NCBI GenBank assembly: GCA_002297815.1
Contig: DBKH01000010.1
Span: 1 to 42,738 of the forward strand
Source of the DNA: Bacteroidales bacterium UBA755
GTDB taxonomy: Bacteria > Bacteroidota > Bacteroidia > Bacteroidales > UBA932
DNA: 42,738 bases
Direction: 5' to 3'
The translations under genes were made by a program, and so were the position numbers. Under the pieces are notes generated by a model that was given only the letters and a program-made list of their open reading frames with translations, made no database searches and was not told where the DNA came from. How positions within the stretch are numbered: position 1 is the first letter of the stretch; each line of letters opens with the position of its first letter. This document shows, piece by piece, positions 17,253-23,798 of the stretch.

Positions 17253-19250
17253 TTATCTAGTAACTTTAGCCACCCAGCCCCCACCTGGGGCCATGTGGAT
17301 TTTGACAATCCCGTCAGCTGGAATCACTGCTGAAGTTTTCTTATAATCTCTGGCCGCCCTGTCGGCGTTGATTCCGTCCTGGAAGACGGTCATATTCCCG
17401 CCTCCGATGAAGCTTAGGTCAAGAGATAGATCGCGAGCGTCCCAATTTGTCAGTACTCCGATGTACCATGTGTCACCATTTCTGCGAGCCACAGCAACAT
17501 ATTCACCAATTTCTCCGCAAAGCGGAACTGTCTCGTCCCAGACAGTTGGGAAGCCTGCGATGAATTCTGTGCATTCTGGTTCGGCCATGTAGTTGGATGG
17601 GGAGTCGCAGAGCATGGTGAGCGGGGCTTCGAAGATGGCATATTCAGCAAGCTGACGGCAGCGAGTTCCTTGGCTCATTGCCTCTGAGCCAATCGGATGA
17701 TAGTTACCTTTGGCTGCATTGCGCATCGCCCCTTGGGTGTAGTCCATTGGTCCGGCTACCATCCTGACGAAAGGAATTGTCACATCGTAGGTCACTTCAT
17801 CATAGTCCTCTGGACTCCATTTCAGCTGCTCCAGTCCGGCTACTCCTTCGAAATTGAGTACATTAGGGTAAGTCCTTTGGATTCCCGCTGGTTTATAGAC
17901 TCCGTGGAAGTCGATCAGCAAATGATTCTCGGCAGCAATCTTAGCCATCCTTTCGCAGAACTTCACCCCTTGCTGGTCGTCCCTGTTGATGAAGTCGATT
18001 TTGAAACCCTTGAATTCCATCTTGGCGTAGTGGCTCATAGCCTTCTCCGGGTTCTTGACGATACTGTTGTAACTGGCCCAGAGGATGATACCGACATTTT
18101 TGCCATTGGCGTAGGCCACGAGTTCCTCAAGATTGATGTCAGGGTTGATCAGGAAAAGATTTGCCTTGGCTTTCTGTGCCCAACCCTCGTCCATGATGAT
18201 GTACTCGATGCCGTGCGCGGCTGCGAAGTCGATGTAATATTTATAGGTCTCCGTGTTGATTCCAGCGCGGAAGTCAACCCCGTAAAGATTCCAGTCATTC
18301 CACCAGTCCCAGGCCACCTTGCCAGGCTTCACCCAGCTCCAGTCCATGCTCTCGTCCGCAGGTGTGGCAAGCTGCCAGACCAGATCCATGTCCATCAATG
18401 ACTTGGCGTCTTGAGTGATTCCGATGACCTTCCACGGGAATTTCTGCCCAGCCTCGACCTTGGCGATGTAGCCAGCGTAGTCCATGTCTTGATAGACATA
18501 CACTCCGTTAGGTCGCAGCCCAATCGGATAAGGAGCGCGAACGCTTTTCAGATCCTTGCCTCCCTGTCCGTTCAGGAACATTCCCGGATAACCGAGAAGA
18601 TCCGACTCGGTGATGACGATCTTCACCCCGTCAGCAGCGTCAACCGTCATCGGAAGGAAAGCTAGCTTCGCGGGGTTCATTTGTGATAAATGAATATGCT
18701 CGTACGTGTTCTCGAACGAGTTGACGAACTGCTGCTTGAATGTCTTCCCTTCTGCATCTTTGACGTAAGGCACCCATGCCGTCCAGTCTTGGGCGAAATT
18801 AAACTCGGTAAGTTCGTCAGTCACGGTGAATTGCCCTGACTTGGCCGTTGAGACGAATCTGTAGGCCACCCCGTTGTCAAACGCCCTGAACTCCACATTG
18901 TAACCCTTGAACTCCAGCGTCAGAAAATTGTAAACGTCATCCAAGCAGGCCTTCTTATAGTTCATCGCTGGGATTCCCTTTACATCGTGCGACCCTCTTC
19001 TGACCCTGCGGACCTTGTCCGGGGCACCTCCGAACATCGTTCCGTCATCGAAAGTCATAGAAATCTCCGAAGGCGTCAGAAGCGCGACCCCGTCCCGGCT
19101 TATTGAATATCTTAGCCCGTCCCCCACCCAGACCTCCGTCACTATCCTCCCGTCCGGAGAGGAAAGCGACCATGATTTCTGCGCCCCTAAGGCCACCAAA
19201 GGCAGGCAAATGAATATTCCCACCGCTGAAAAGAATTGTTTCAGTGTCAT
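17253..19250 (-). CDS. GH97 family alpha-glycosidase, probably the retaining alpha-galactosidase type
   Basis: An exported glycoside hydrolase of family 97. I place the start at 19250, where MTLKQFFSAVGIFICLPLVA begins a signal peptide ending at about residue 23. The frame is open for another 116 codons upstream, but that part is lysine-rich and lacks family similarity. The 665-residue length fits GH97. The catalytic TIM barrel starts near 310. GFKIDFINRDDQ has an aspartate (D419) in the nucleophile position of the retaining, alpha-galactosidase-like subgroup, rather than the glycine-rich form of inverting SusB-type enzymes; E474 lies 55 residues on and E468 is the other candidate acid/base. 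RTYPN follows the LLIDFHG strand. Subgroup assignment is inference. Confidence 0.9.
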   Translation of the reverse strand: MTLKQFFSAVGIFICLPLVALGAQKSWSLSSPDGRIVTEVWVGDGLRYSISRDGVALLTPSEISMTFDDGTMFGGAPDKVRRVRRGSHDVKGIPAMNYKKACLDDVYNFLTLEFKGYNVEFRAFDNGVAYRFVSTAKSGQFTVTDELTEFNFAQDWTAWVPYVKDAEGKTFKQQFVNSFENTYEHIHLSQMNPAKLAFLPMTVDAADGVKIVITESDLLGYPGMFLNGQGGKDLKSVRAPYPIGLRPNGVYVYQDMDYAGYIAKVEAGQKFPWKVIGITQDAKSLMDMDLVWQLATPADESMDWSWVKPGKVAWDWWNDWNLYGVDFRAGINTETYKYYIDFAAAHGIEYIIMDEGWAQKAKANLFLINPDINLEELVAYANGKNVGIILWASYNSIVKNPEKAMSHYAKMEFKGFKIDFINRDDQQGVKFCERMAKIAAENHLLIDFHGVYKPAGIQRTYPNVLNFEGVAGLEQLKWSPEDYDEVTYDVTIPFVRMVAGPMDYTQGAMRNAAKGNYHPIGSEAMSQGTRCRQLAEYAIFEAPLTMLCDSPSNYMAEPECTEFIAGFPTVWDETVPLCGEIGEYVAVARRNGDTWYIGVLTNWDARDLSLDLSFIGGGNMTVFQDGINADRAARDYKKTSAVIPADGIVKIHMAPGGGWVAKVTR

Positions 19251-19276
19251 ATTCCTGTCAATACGTATTGAAAACG

Positions 19277-19284
19277 TAAAGATA
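19277..19284 (-). promoter_or_regulatory. possible -7 element of the GH97 gene
   Basis: The minus strand reads TATCTTTA, one base off TAnnTTTG, 27 bases before the proposed start at 19250. It supports that start over the far upstream one, which would lie ahead of it. Confidence 0.4.
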
Positions 19285-19435
19285 AGCATTCTTCCGCAAT
19301 AATCACTTACTTTGCCCGCCTCACAATCTGCCAGAAGCTGCCAACGTGAACTTATCGTTCCTTTTTTTGCCGATTTCCTATAGTCGGCACCCGGAACTGT
19401 CAATGGGGTTTCGTTGCGGTTTTCTTGTTTATTCC

Positions 19436-19472
19436 TTTGCGACAACGATGTAAATTTTACACTTGTCGCAAA
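19436..19472. promoter_or_regulatory. large palindrome, candidate operator upstream of the DUF234-type ATPase gene
   Basis: TTTGCGACAA (19436-19445) is the exact inverse of TTGTCGCAAA (19463-19472), and between them TGTAAA and TTTACA form an inner palindrome centred at 19455. The same ten bases, TTGTCGCAAA, occur again at 19517-19526, overlapping the -7 element. Three copies around one promoter suggest a dimeric regulator binding site. The palindrome lies between divergent genes, but is nearer the plus-strand promoter. Confidence 0.55.
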
Positions 19473-19488
19473 ACAATAAAATTTATTC

Positions 19489-19519
19489 TTGTGCGGTAAC
19501 TCGTTTTTTTTTACCTTTG
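19489..19519 (+). promoter_or_regulatory. promoter of the DUF234-type ATPase gene, with a T9 spacer tract
   Basis: A -33 TTG (19489-19491), a 20-base spacer and a perfect -7 TACCTTTG (19512-19519). The spacer ends in nine T residues (19504-19512), the last shared with the -7 element. The start codon at 19533 would give a leader of only a few bases. Length changes in the T tract would alter promoter spacing. Confidence 0.7.
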
Positions 19520-19532
19520 TCGCAAAGTAATA

Positions 19533-20972
19533 ATGAATATGTCGAATGAAATCATAGGACGTGAAGTGGAAATCAGACTGCTTGAAGAATGCTATCAATC
19601 AAGTAAGGCTGAATTGGTTGCGGTTTACGGCAGAAGGAGGGTAGGAAAGACCTATCTGGTAAAGAGCCTATTCCATGGCAGGTTTGATTTCTTTGTTACC
19701 GGGCAATACGAAGGGAAACTTCGGGACGAACTATATTTGTGGAATAGGAAACTGGTGGAATATTCCGGAAACTTCTATCCGGTACCGCATGATTGGAATG
19801 AGGCGTTTGAACAGCTTAAGCACTACCTCGGCACGATCTCAAAGAAAAGAGTCGTGATTTTTATAGACGAAATGCCGTGGCTGGACACTCCTAAGTCCAA
19901 GTTTGTCAGGGCTTTTGAATATTTCTGGAATGATTGGGCCTCCTCGCGTAACGAACTGATGGTGGTCATTTGCGGTTCCGCGACGACATGGATGAATGAC
20001 AATGTCATTTCCCAGAAAGGCGGACTGCACAATCGTGTCACCAGGAAAATTAAGCTGTCTCAGTTCAATCTTCATGAAACCTCTCTTTTTCTTGCCAAGA
20101 AAGGTATCAAGTGGACAAATCACCAGATCGCGGAGTGCTATATGATTCTCGGAGGCACCCCGTATTACCTTGATCTTCTCCACAAAGGTTATAGTCTGCC
20201 GCAGAATGTCGATTTCTTGTTCTTTCGGAACAACGCGGAACTGGAAGGTGAATATGATGTCCTATTGAAATCCCTGTTTAAGGACTCACAGACATACCGG
20301 CGTGTGATTGAACTTCTTGCGAAGCGTTCCAAGGGTATGACGAGAAAGGAGATGTGCGAAGAACTGAATTTTTCCGATGGCGGAGCATTCACAACCATTC
20401 TCGAAAATCTGAGGAATTGTGATTTCATAAGGTCATATTCAGCGTTCGGAAAGAAGGACCGGGACACGATGTATCAGCTTGGAGACATGTTCATACTCTT
20501 CTATCTCAAGTTTGTCAAGAATGGTGGTGGTAAGGACGAGGCCTTCTGGTCGAATTCAATCGATGATCCCGCGAGGCGTGTTTGGTCGGGATATGCCTTT
20601 GAGCAGTTGTGTCTCAGTCATATTCCCCAAATCAAGGAGGCTTTGGGCATCCGTGGCATTCTCAGCAACGTCTGCTCCTGGTACAAGAAGGGTGACAACG
20701 CGAAGGGAATAAAAGGTCATCAGATAGACATCTTGATAGAACGTCGGGATCAGGTGATAAATGTCTGCGAGGCAAAATTTTCCAACAGGCCATACGTTGT
20801 GACCGGAAAATATCTTCAAGAAATGTATGAACGGATGGAGGATTTCCGCGACACGGTGAAAACCAACTCCGCCCTGCACCTCACAATGATCGCGTCAGCC
20901 GGACTTGCCTCAAATGAATATTCCGCTGAAATCCAGAGCGTTGTGACACTTGATGACCTTTTTAAGAGTTGA
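19533..20972 (+). CDS. ATPase of the DUF234/archaeal-type family with nuclease-like C terminus
   Basis: A 479-residue AAA-type ATPase of the group often annotated as ATP-binding protein with DUF234. Walker A is VYGRRRVGKT (31-40, K39), Walker B VVIFIDEMPWLD (107-118), followed by VICGSATTWM as sensor strand. A winged-helix segment lies near 260-300 (SKGMTRKEMCEELNFSDG). The C terminus has a PD-(D/E)XK-like core: D399 in QIDILIERR, then E413 and K415 in CEAKF. The cell role of the family is unsettled; many copies per genome are common in Bacteroidetes and defence or mobile-element roles are suspected. It stands just upstream of the type I RM genes and has its own promoter with a palindromic site. 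Confidence 0.85.
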   Translation: MNMSNEIIGREVEIRLLEECYQSSKAELVAVYGRRRVGKTYLVKSLFHGRFDFFVTGQYEGKLRDELYLWNRKLVEYSGNFYPVPHDWNEAFEQLKHYLGTISKKRVVIFIDEMPWLDTPKSKFVRAFEYFWNDWASSRNELMVVICGSATTWMNDNVISQKGGLHNRVTRKIKLSQFNLHETSLFLAKKGIKWTNHQIAECYMILGGTPYYLDLLHKGYSLPQNVDFLFFRNNAELEGEYDVLLKSLFKDSQTYRRVIELLAKRSKGMTRKEMCEELNFSDGGAFTTILENLRNCDFIRSYSAFGKKDRDTMYQLGDMFILFYLKFVKNGGGKDEAFWSNSIDDPARRVWSGYAFEQLCLSHIPQIKEALGIRGILSNVCSWYKKGDNAKGIKGHQIDILIERRDQVINVCEAKFSNRPYVVTGKYLQEMYERMEDFRDTVKTNSALHLTMIASAGLASNEYSAEIQSVVTLDDLFKS

Positions 20973-21037
20973 TGAACACTCTGCGTTTTCTTCTAAACAG
21001 GCCGGATTGGCGGAATGATGTTGTAAAAGCCTGATAG

Positions 21038-21069
21038 TTTGCCAGCCCGGTCTTTTTTCCATACCTTTG
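21038..21069 (+). promoter_or_regulatory. hsdM promoter
   Basis: A -33 TTTG (21038-21041), a 20-base spacer and a perfect -7 TACCTTTG (21062-21069). The hsdM start lies 22 bases beyond, so the leader is short. Confidence 0.8.
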
Positions 21070-21091
21070 CCATCGTAAAAGCAAGAAATTA

Positions 21092-22654
21092 ATGGCGGAC
21101 AATAAAAAGGAAGTGGAGCGGGCGGAGCTTCACCGGACCATTTGGGCTATAGCGGATGAGATGCGAGGCTCAGTGGATGGTTGGGATTTCAAGTCATACA
21201 TCCTTGGGATGCTCTTTTACCGATACATCAGCGAGAACATCACCACCTACATAAACCGTGGTGAATGGGAGACCGGCAACAAGGACTTCAACTATGCGGA
21301 TCTTGACGATGCGCAGGCCGAAGGCATAAGGGAGGAAATGGTGAATGTCAAGGGGTTCTTCATCCTCCCGTCACAGTTATTCGAGAATGTGTGCAGGACT
21401 TGTGATGCCGATCCGAACCTGAATATGACTCTTGAAGGCATCTTCTCATCCATCGAAAACTCTGCGAAAGGCACTGAAAGCGAAGATGACTTCAAAGGCC
21501 TGTTCGCTGACCTTGACGTGAACAGCAACAAGCTGGGCGCCACCGTCATCAAAAGGAATGAAAAGTTGGTCAAGCTCCTGCGGGGCATCAAGTCGATGAG
21601 ATTAGGCGACTATCAGGACAACACCATTGATGCTTTCGGTGATGCATACGAATACTTGATGGGAATGTATGCATCCAATGCCGGAAAGAGTGGCGGTGAA
21701 TATTACACCCCGCAGGAAGTGAGTGAACTCTTGACAAAACTTGCCACTGTCGGCAAGACTGAGGTCAATAAGGTTTACGACCCGGCCTGCGGTTCAGGTT
21801 CGTTGTTGCTGAAAGCCGCGAAAATACTCGGCAAGGACAATGTGAGACAAGGTTTTTTCGGGCAGGAAATCAACCTTACCACATACAACCTGTGCAGAAT
21901 CAATATGTTCCTGCACGACATCGACTATGACAAGTTCGACATAGCCTGCGAGGACACTCTTCTTTCTCCGCAGCACTGGGATGATGAACCTTTCGAGGTG
22001 ATCGTGTCAAATCCTCCATATTCAACCAAGTGGAAGGGAGATGATGACATCACCCTGATAAATGATCCGAGGTTCGCTCCCGCTGGGGTTCTGGCACCGA
22101 AGTCGAAGGCGGATCTTGCATTCATCATGCACTCTCTTTCATGGCTTGCCAGCAACGGCACGGCTGCGATAGTATGTTTCCCTGGAGTGATGTATAGGGG
22201 AGGAGCCGAGAAGAAAATCAGGCAATATCTCATTGACAACAACTTTGTGGATTGCATCATACAGCTTCCAGACAACCTTTTCTTCGGGACAAGCATCGCA
22301 ACCTGCATCATGGTTTTGAAGAAGGCGAAGAAGGACAACTGCACTCTGTTCATCGACGCCACAAAAGAATGTGTCAAGATCACCAACAGCAACAAGCTTA
22401 CCGATGAGAACATCCAGCATATTCTTAATCTCTTCACGGACAGAAAGGATGTGAGGTATGTCAGCAAGCTGGTGACCAATAATAAGATAGCTGATGCTGA
22501 TTACAACTTGTCTGTCTCAACTTATGTGGAGCAGGAGGACACCAGAGAAAAGGTGGATATTGTGAGGCTCAATGCCGAACTTGCTGAGATAGTGGAGAAA
22601 GAGAAGGTGTTGAGGGCGGAGATCGACAAGATTATAAAAGAAATAGAAGTATAA
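21092..22654 (+). CDS. hsdM: type I restriction-modification methyltransferase subunit HsdM
   Basis: The N6-adenine methyltransferase subunit, acting as an M2S complex. It is 520 residues long, the same as EcoR124I HsdM. The N-terminal helical domain (about 10-170) is followed by the methyltransferase core: AdoMet motif I DPACGSG (230-236) and catalytic motif IV NPPY (307-310). FLHDIDYDKFDIACEDTLL fits the strand after motif I. No frameshift is present, so methylation capacity seems intact. Unlike standard hsdM-hsdS-hsdR arrays, the next gene does not follow directly; 445 bases with a terminator and an antisense frame lie before hsdS. Confidence 0.96.
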   Translation: MADNKKEVERAELHRTIWAIADEMRGSVDGWDFKSYILGMLFYRYISENITTYINRGEWETGNKDFNYADLDDAQAEGIREEMVNVKGFFILPSQLFENVCRTCDADPNLNMTLEGIFSSIENSAKGTESEDDFKGLFADLDVNSNKLGATVIKRNEKLVKLLRGIKSMRLGDYQDNTIDAFGDAYEYLMGMYASNAGKSGGEYYTPQEVSELLTKLATVGKTEVNKVYDPACGSGSLLLKAAKILGKDNVRQGFFGQEINLTTYNLCRINMFLHDIDYDKFDIACEDTLLSPQHWDDEPFEVIVSNPPYSTKWKGDDDITLINDPRFAPAGVLAPKSKADLAFIMHSLSWLASNGTAAIVCFPGVMYRGGAEKKIRQYLIDNNFVDCIIQLPDNLFFGTSIATCIMVLKKAKKDNCTLFIDATKECVKITNSNKLTDENIQHILNLFTDRKDVRYVSKLVTNNKIADADYNLSVSTYVEQEDTREKVDIVRLNAELAEIVEKEKVLRAEIDKIIKEIEV

Positions 22655-22749
22655 TGTCTCTGTGTCATTTCAGAATGGAGAGGAATGACGAAGCCGCCCG
22701 TGTGTTGGACGGCTCCGATACAGACGGGTATGCAGACAAGGCCGTGGGC

Positions 22750-22896
22750 CTACCGTTTACGGTAGTGGGCCTTCACGTAGACCTTCTTGCCTCTGAGCAT
22801 TCTGAAATGGCCTCTGACAAAAACCGGTTTGTGAGCGTCTTTGCACTCTGTGCGGGAGCGCTCGTCAAGCTTTATTTTAATTGAAATATTGATCAT
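22750..22896 (-). CDS. small basic protein encoded antisense in the hsdM-hsdS gap
   Basis: A 48-codon minus-strand frame from ATG at 22896 to TAG at 22750. It begins MINISIKIKLDERSRTE and ends with a basic stretch, VRGHFRMLRGKKVYVK followed by AHYRKR. The RGHxR...GKxVYVKxHxRK pattern resembles short basic repeats found in phage-like and hypothetical proteins; this is recognition by eye, not a search result. With over a dozen Arg/Lys residues it could bind nucleic acid. No consensus promoter is seen. A plus-strand frame of 76 codons overlaps the hsdM stop (TAATG) in the same stretch; I think the antisense frame is the better candidate. Confidence 0.4.
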   Translation of the reverse strand: MINISIKIKLDERSRTECKDAHKPVFVRGHFRMLRGKKVYVKAHYRKR

Positions 22897-22969
22897 TTAT
22901 GTGACGATTTTATTTACTTGAGAGCTGAGAGCGGCCTTTAGAGTACATCCGTCCGTATTTCTCTAAATA

Positions 22970-23001
22970 AAAAAGCACCTGCCCGTAGGCAAATGCTTTT
23001 T
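22970..23001. terminator. terminator-type hairpin between hsdM and hsdS
   Basis: AAAAAGCA (22970-22977) pairs with TGCTTTTT (22994-23001), and inside it TGCC (22980-22983) pairs with GGCA (22988-22991) around a CGTA loop. It is near-symmetric, with A and T runs on both sides, so it could terminate in both directions: the hsdM transcript on the plus strand and anything entering the gap from hsdS on the minus strand. It implies a separate start for hsdS. The rest of the 22655-23099 gap holds the small antisense frame and a stem-loop at about 22739-22774. Confidence 0.65.
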
Positions 23002-23099
23002 CAAAAATCAAGCTTGAAGAGAACTCCAATCGTCTTGATCAACATTTCAAGCACAAAGATAAAGATTTTAAAGGAAATAGCAATACTTTGCAAAAGATA

Positions 23100-23798
23100 A
23101 TGAGTAAGTTGGAAGAGCTGATACAACAATATTGTCCTGACGGTGTGGAATGGATGCCGCTTAAGGATATAGCAACGCAATGGTATAGAGGTGCGGGCAT
23201 CAAAAGAGAAGAAGTAAGTGAAGATGGTATTCCGTGCATAAGATACGGTGAAATACATACGACTTATAGTATCTGGTTTGACGAATGTGTATCGCATACG
23301 GAAGAAAACAAGCAGATATCAAGAAAATACGCAGATTACGGGGATATTTTGTTCGCAATCACAAGTGAAGATATTCCATTTATAGGTAATAGTGTGGCAT
23401 ATGTTGGATCGGAAAGGATATTGGTTGGAGGGGATATTGTGGTAATGAAGCATAGCCAGAATCCTAAATATATAGCCTATGCCCTTTCGACAAATGATGC
23501 GATTAAGCAGAAAGGTAAAGGAAAAGTCAAAAGTAAGGTGGTTCATACCAATGTTCCATCTTTACAAGAGATAGTAATCCCTGTGCCACCGCTTCCGGTG
23601 CAGGAGGAGATTGTAAGAATCTTGGATATTTTTACAGAATTGCAGGCAGAATTGCAGGCAGAATTGCAGGCAGAATTGCAGAAAAGGAAGTCTCAATATA
23701 GTTATTATCTTGATAACTTATTGAGTTTCAATAAGTGGGGGGGGGTATCAAACAGAAATAAGACGGATGAAGTTGAAGGATGTATGCATGAAGACTAA
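23100..23798 (+). CDS. hsdS: type I RM specificity subunit, first half (TRD1 plus linker), truncated by a G9 tract
   Basis: Starts at ATG 23100 (MSKLEELIQQYCPDG, a standard HsdS opening); a TTG four codons upstream is possible. In the present G9 state the product is 232 residues: one target recognition domain (about 20-165), the entry to the conserved helix (VIPVPPLPVQEEIVRILDIF), a tetrapeptide linker repeat, and KRKSQYSYYLDNLLSF. After the G tract the frame runs 17 junk codons to TAA. Losing one G makes Trp-Gly-Gly read into TATCAAACA and gives a full HsdS of about 416 residues. Base composition is clearly more AT-rich than hsdM and hsdR, as usual for exchanged TRDs. Alone, the product resembles half-size HsdS subunits that dimerise to read a palindromic bipartite site. 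Confidence 0.92.
   Translation: MSKLEELIQQYCPDGVEWMPLKDIATQWYRGAGIKREEVSEDGIPCIRYGEIHTTYSIWFDECVSHTEENKQISRKYADYGDILFAITSEDIPFIGNSVAYVGSERILVGGDIVVMKHSQNPKYIAYALSTNDAIKQKGKGKVKSKVVHTNVPSLQEIVIPVPPLPVQEEIVRILDIFTELQAELQAELQAELQKRKSQYSYYLDNLLSFNKWGGVSNRNKTDEVEGCMHED
23635..23681 (+). repeat. 12-bp tandem repeat in the hsdS central linker
   Basis: Unit CAGAATTGCAGG, 3.9 copies in perfect register, coding for the tetrapeptide ELQA four times (TELQAELQAELQAELQ). It lies in the conserved helix that spaces the two TRDs. In EcoR124I versus EcoR124/3I the equivalent TAEL-coding 12-bp repeat is present two or three times, and the copy number sets the length of the non-specific spacer in the DNA target. 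Copy changes here stay in frame. Confidence 0.93.
23737..23745 (+). repeat. G9 homopolymer at the junction of the two hsdS halves
   Basis: Nine consecutive G residues follow AATAAGT and precede TATCAAAC. With nine G the first half ends at 23798; with eight (or eleven) the frame enters the second half and stays open to 24351; with ten it stops after about six more codons. It is the longest G run I noticed in the window. Confidence 0.95.

Noticed and set aside
19251..19598. N-terminal extension of the GH97 frame by 116 codons
   Set aside because: It crosses the palindrome and promoter of the divergent gene and would bury a perfect signal peptide that starts at 19250.
22654..22884. Plus-strand 76-codon frame overlapping the hsdM stop (TAATG)
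   Set aside because: Start overlap looks like coupling, but the peptide has no recognisable pattern, and the opposite strand of the same stretch encodes a patterned basic peptide. I kept the antisense frame and treat this one as its shadow.
23046..23052. Inverted GCTTGAA/TTCAAGC (23012-23018 and 23046-23052) as an hsdS inversion site
   Set aside because: Seven bases with a short gap upstream of hsdS, no partner downstream of the TRDs and no recombinase nearby; too short for a recombination site.
23088..23099. TTG start for the first hsdS half
   Set aside because: ATG at 23100 gives the standard HsdS opening MSKLEELIQQYCPDG; the TTG adds only four residues. It remains possible.
23001..23297. 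Minus-strand 98-codon frame over the hsdS start
   Set aside because: It overlaps the conserved HsdS N terminus and has no family pattern; it is a shadow.
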